From: Bog-756 sp049521915
Lineage (GTDB): Bacteria; Actinomycetota; Acidimicrobiia; Acidimicrobiales; RAAP-2
NCBI GenBank assembly: GCA_049521915.1
Contig: JBEKOI010000267.1
Span: 1 to 5,607, forward strand
Direction: 5' to 3'
Length of the DNA stretch: 5,607 nucleotides
The position numbers were made by a program, and so were the translations under genes. The notes beneath the pieces were generated by a model. The model was not told where the DNA came from. It was given only the letters and a program-made list of their open reading frames with translations, and did no database searches. Positions 4,746 to 5,607 of the stretch are shown in pieces. The number at the start of each line of letters is the position of its first letter. The stretch's first letter is position 1.

Positions 4746-5607
4746 CTAGAAGAACCCGAGGGGCTCGTCGCTGTAGCTGACGAGCAGGTTCTTGGTCTGG
4801 GAGTAATGCTCGAGCATCATCTGATGGTTCTCCCGGCCCACGCCCGAGATCTTGTACCCCCCGAACGCGGCTCCGGCCGGATAGAGGTGATAGCAGTTCG
4901 TCCACACCCGGCCTGCCTTGATCGCCCGTCCCATCCGATAGGCAAGGTTGCCGTTCCGGGTCCACACGCCCGCCCCGAGGCCGTAGAGGGTGTCATTGGC
5001 GATGCGGATGGCATCCGACTCATCGGTGAAGGTCGTGACGGCGAGCACGGGTCCGAAGATCTCCTCTTGGAAGATCCGCATGTTGTTGTGGCCCTTCATG
5101 ACGGTCGGCTCGAAGTAGTACCCGTCGACCAACTCACCGCCGAGGGGGGCGCGCTCCCCGCCGGTCAGCACCTCGGCACCCTCTTGGATTCCGATGTCGA
5201 CGTACCCGGTGATCTTCTCGAGCTGCTGGGCCGAGTTCTGGGCCCCGATCTGGGTCGTCGGGTCGAGGGGATTGCCCTGGGTGATCCGGCCGATCCGGTC
5301 GAGGCAGCGTTCCATGAACTGGTCGTACATCGACTCCTGGACAAGTGCCCGCGACGGGCAGGTGCAGACTTCGCCTTTGTTGAAGGCGTAGAGCACGAGG
5401 CCCTCGATCGCCTTGTCCAGGAACCGATCGTCCTGGTCCATGACATCGGCGAAGAAGATGTTGGGCGACTTGCCGCCGAGCTCCACTGTGGAGGGGATCA
5501 GGTTCTCGGCCGCGTATTGCATGATGAGCCGCCCCGTCGTGGTCTCTCCGGTGAACCCGATCTTGGCGATGCGGGGGCTGGAGGCAAGCGCCTTGCCGAT
5601 CTCGCCG
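4746..5607 (-). CDS. Aldehyde dehydrogenase, ExaC/AcoD type, C-terminal 286 residues (start outside window)
   Basis: The frame is open from the right edge to a TAG at 4748-4746, giving 286 residues of an enzyme that is normally about 500. It oxidises aldehydes, typically acetaldehyde, to carboxylic acids with NAD(P)+ in the cytoplasm. Visible in order, numbered from the first whole codon: FTGETTTGR (18-26), VELGGKSPN with the general-base Glu (E42), GEVCTCPSR with the catalytic Cys (C81), EEIFGP with the cofactor-ribose Glu (E182), and FGGYKISGVGRENH near the end. The C-terminus SYSDEPLGFF is typical of the ExaC/AcoD group (mycobacterial Rv0458). GETTTG in place of the commoner GSTxxG is normal for this group. 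An internal Met at 5522 is not the start, because the conserved GEIGKAL and FTGETTTGR blocks lie upstream in frame. The promoter lies beyond the right edge. It is paired with the DUF779 gene downstream. Confidence 0.97.
   Translation of the reverse strand, partial: GEIGKALASSPRIAKIGFTGETTTGRLIMQYAAENLIPSTVELGGKSPNIFFADVMDQDDRFLDKAIEGLVLYAFNKGEVCTCPSRALVQESMYDQFMERCLDRIGRITQGNPLDPTTQIGAQNSAQQLEKITGYVDIGIQEGAEVLTGGERAPLGGELVDGYYFEPTVMKGHNNMRIFQEEIFGPVLAVTTFTDESDAIRIANDTLYGLGAGVWTRNGNLAYRMGRAIKAGRVWTNCYHLYPAGAAFGGYKISGVGRENHQMMLEHYSQTKNLLVSYSDEPLGFF

Noticed and set aside
4732..4965. N-terminal extension of the DUF779 gene into the aldehyde dehydrogenase
   Set aside because: It overlaps the conserved dehydrogenase C-terminus in another frame; the GTG at 4731 with GGAGG gives the normal family length.

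Overview
The window is high-GC, densely coded bacterial chromosome. Its gene families and codon use point to an actinomycetote: an ExaC/AcoD-type aldehyde dehydrogenase paired with a DUF779 gene, an actinobacterial-style membrane protein, GTG starts and strongly GC-ended codons. A deep-branching class such as Acidimicrobiia is possible, but that placement is a guess. I see no RNA genes, insertion sequences, CRISPR arrays or phage genes.

Layout. (1) Positions 1-513, minus strand: the N-terminal part of a membrane protein with a cytoplasmic coiled coil and one visible transmembrane helix. It runs off the left edge. (2) A 153-bp divergent gap. (3) 667-1704, plus strand: a complete glutaminase (glsA), the only plus-strand gene. 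(4) 1679-2449, minus strand: a complete Anbu-type proteasome-like protease whose 3' end overlaps the 3' end of glsA by 26 bp. (5) A 177-bp gap holding a perfect 15-bp hairpin next to a 12-bp palindrome. (6) 2627-3109, minus strand: a small secreted four-cysteine protein of unknown function. (7) A 261-bp gene-free stretch with a candidate promoter. (8) 3371-4252, minus strand: an SDR oxidoreductase of the retinol-dehydrogenase-like type. (9) 4327-4731, minus strand: a DUF779 protein. (10) 4746 to the right edge, minus strand: the C-terminal 286 residues of an NAD(P)+-dependent aldehyde dehydrogenase.

How they fit together. The aldehyde dehydrogenase and DUF779 genes are a known pair. Here they are 14 bp apart with a strong GGAGG site in the junction, so they are almost certainly one operon for aldehyde oxidation. 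The SDR gene follows after 74 bp and may be part of the same alcohol/aldehyde redox unit, or may have its own promoter. Glutaminase (glutamine to glutamate plus ammonia) and Anbu (presumed peptide hydrolysis) are convergent neighbours, not an operon. The Anbu gene lacks, within this window, the ATP-grasp, alpha-E and transglutaminase-like partners it commonly has elsewhere. The items most worth a second look are this solitary Anbu gene, the hairpin-palindrome element upstream of it, the unrecognised secreted protein, and the start of the SDR gene, which may be read from a leaderless message.
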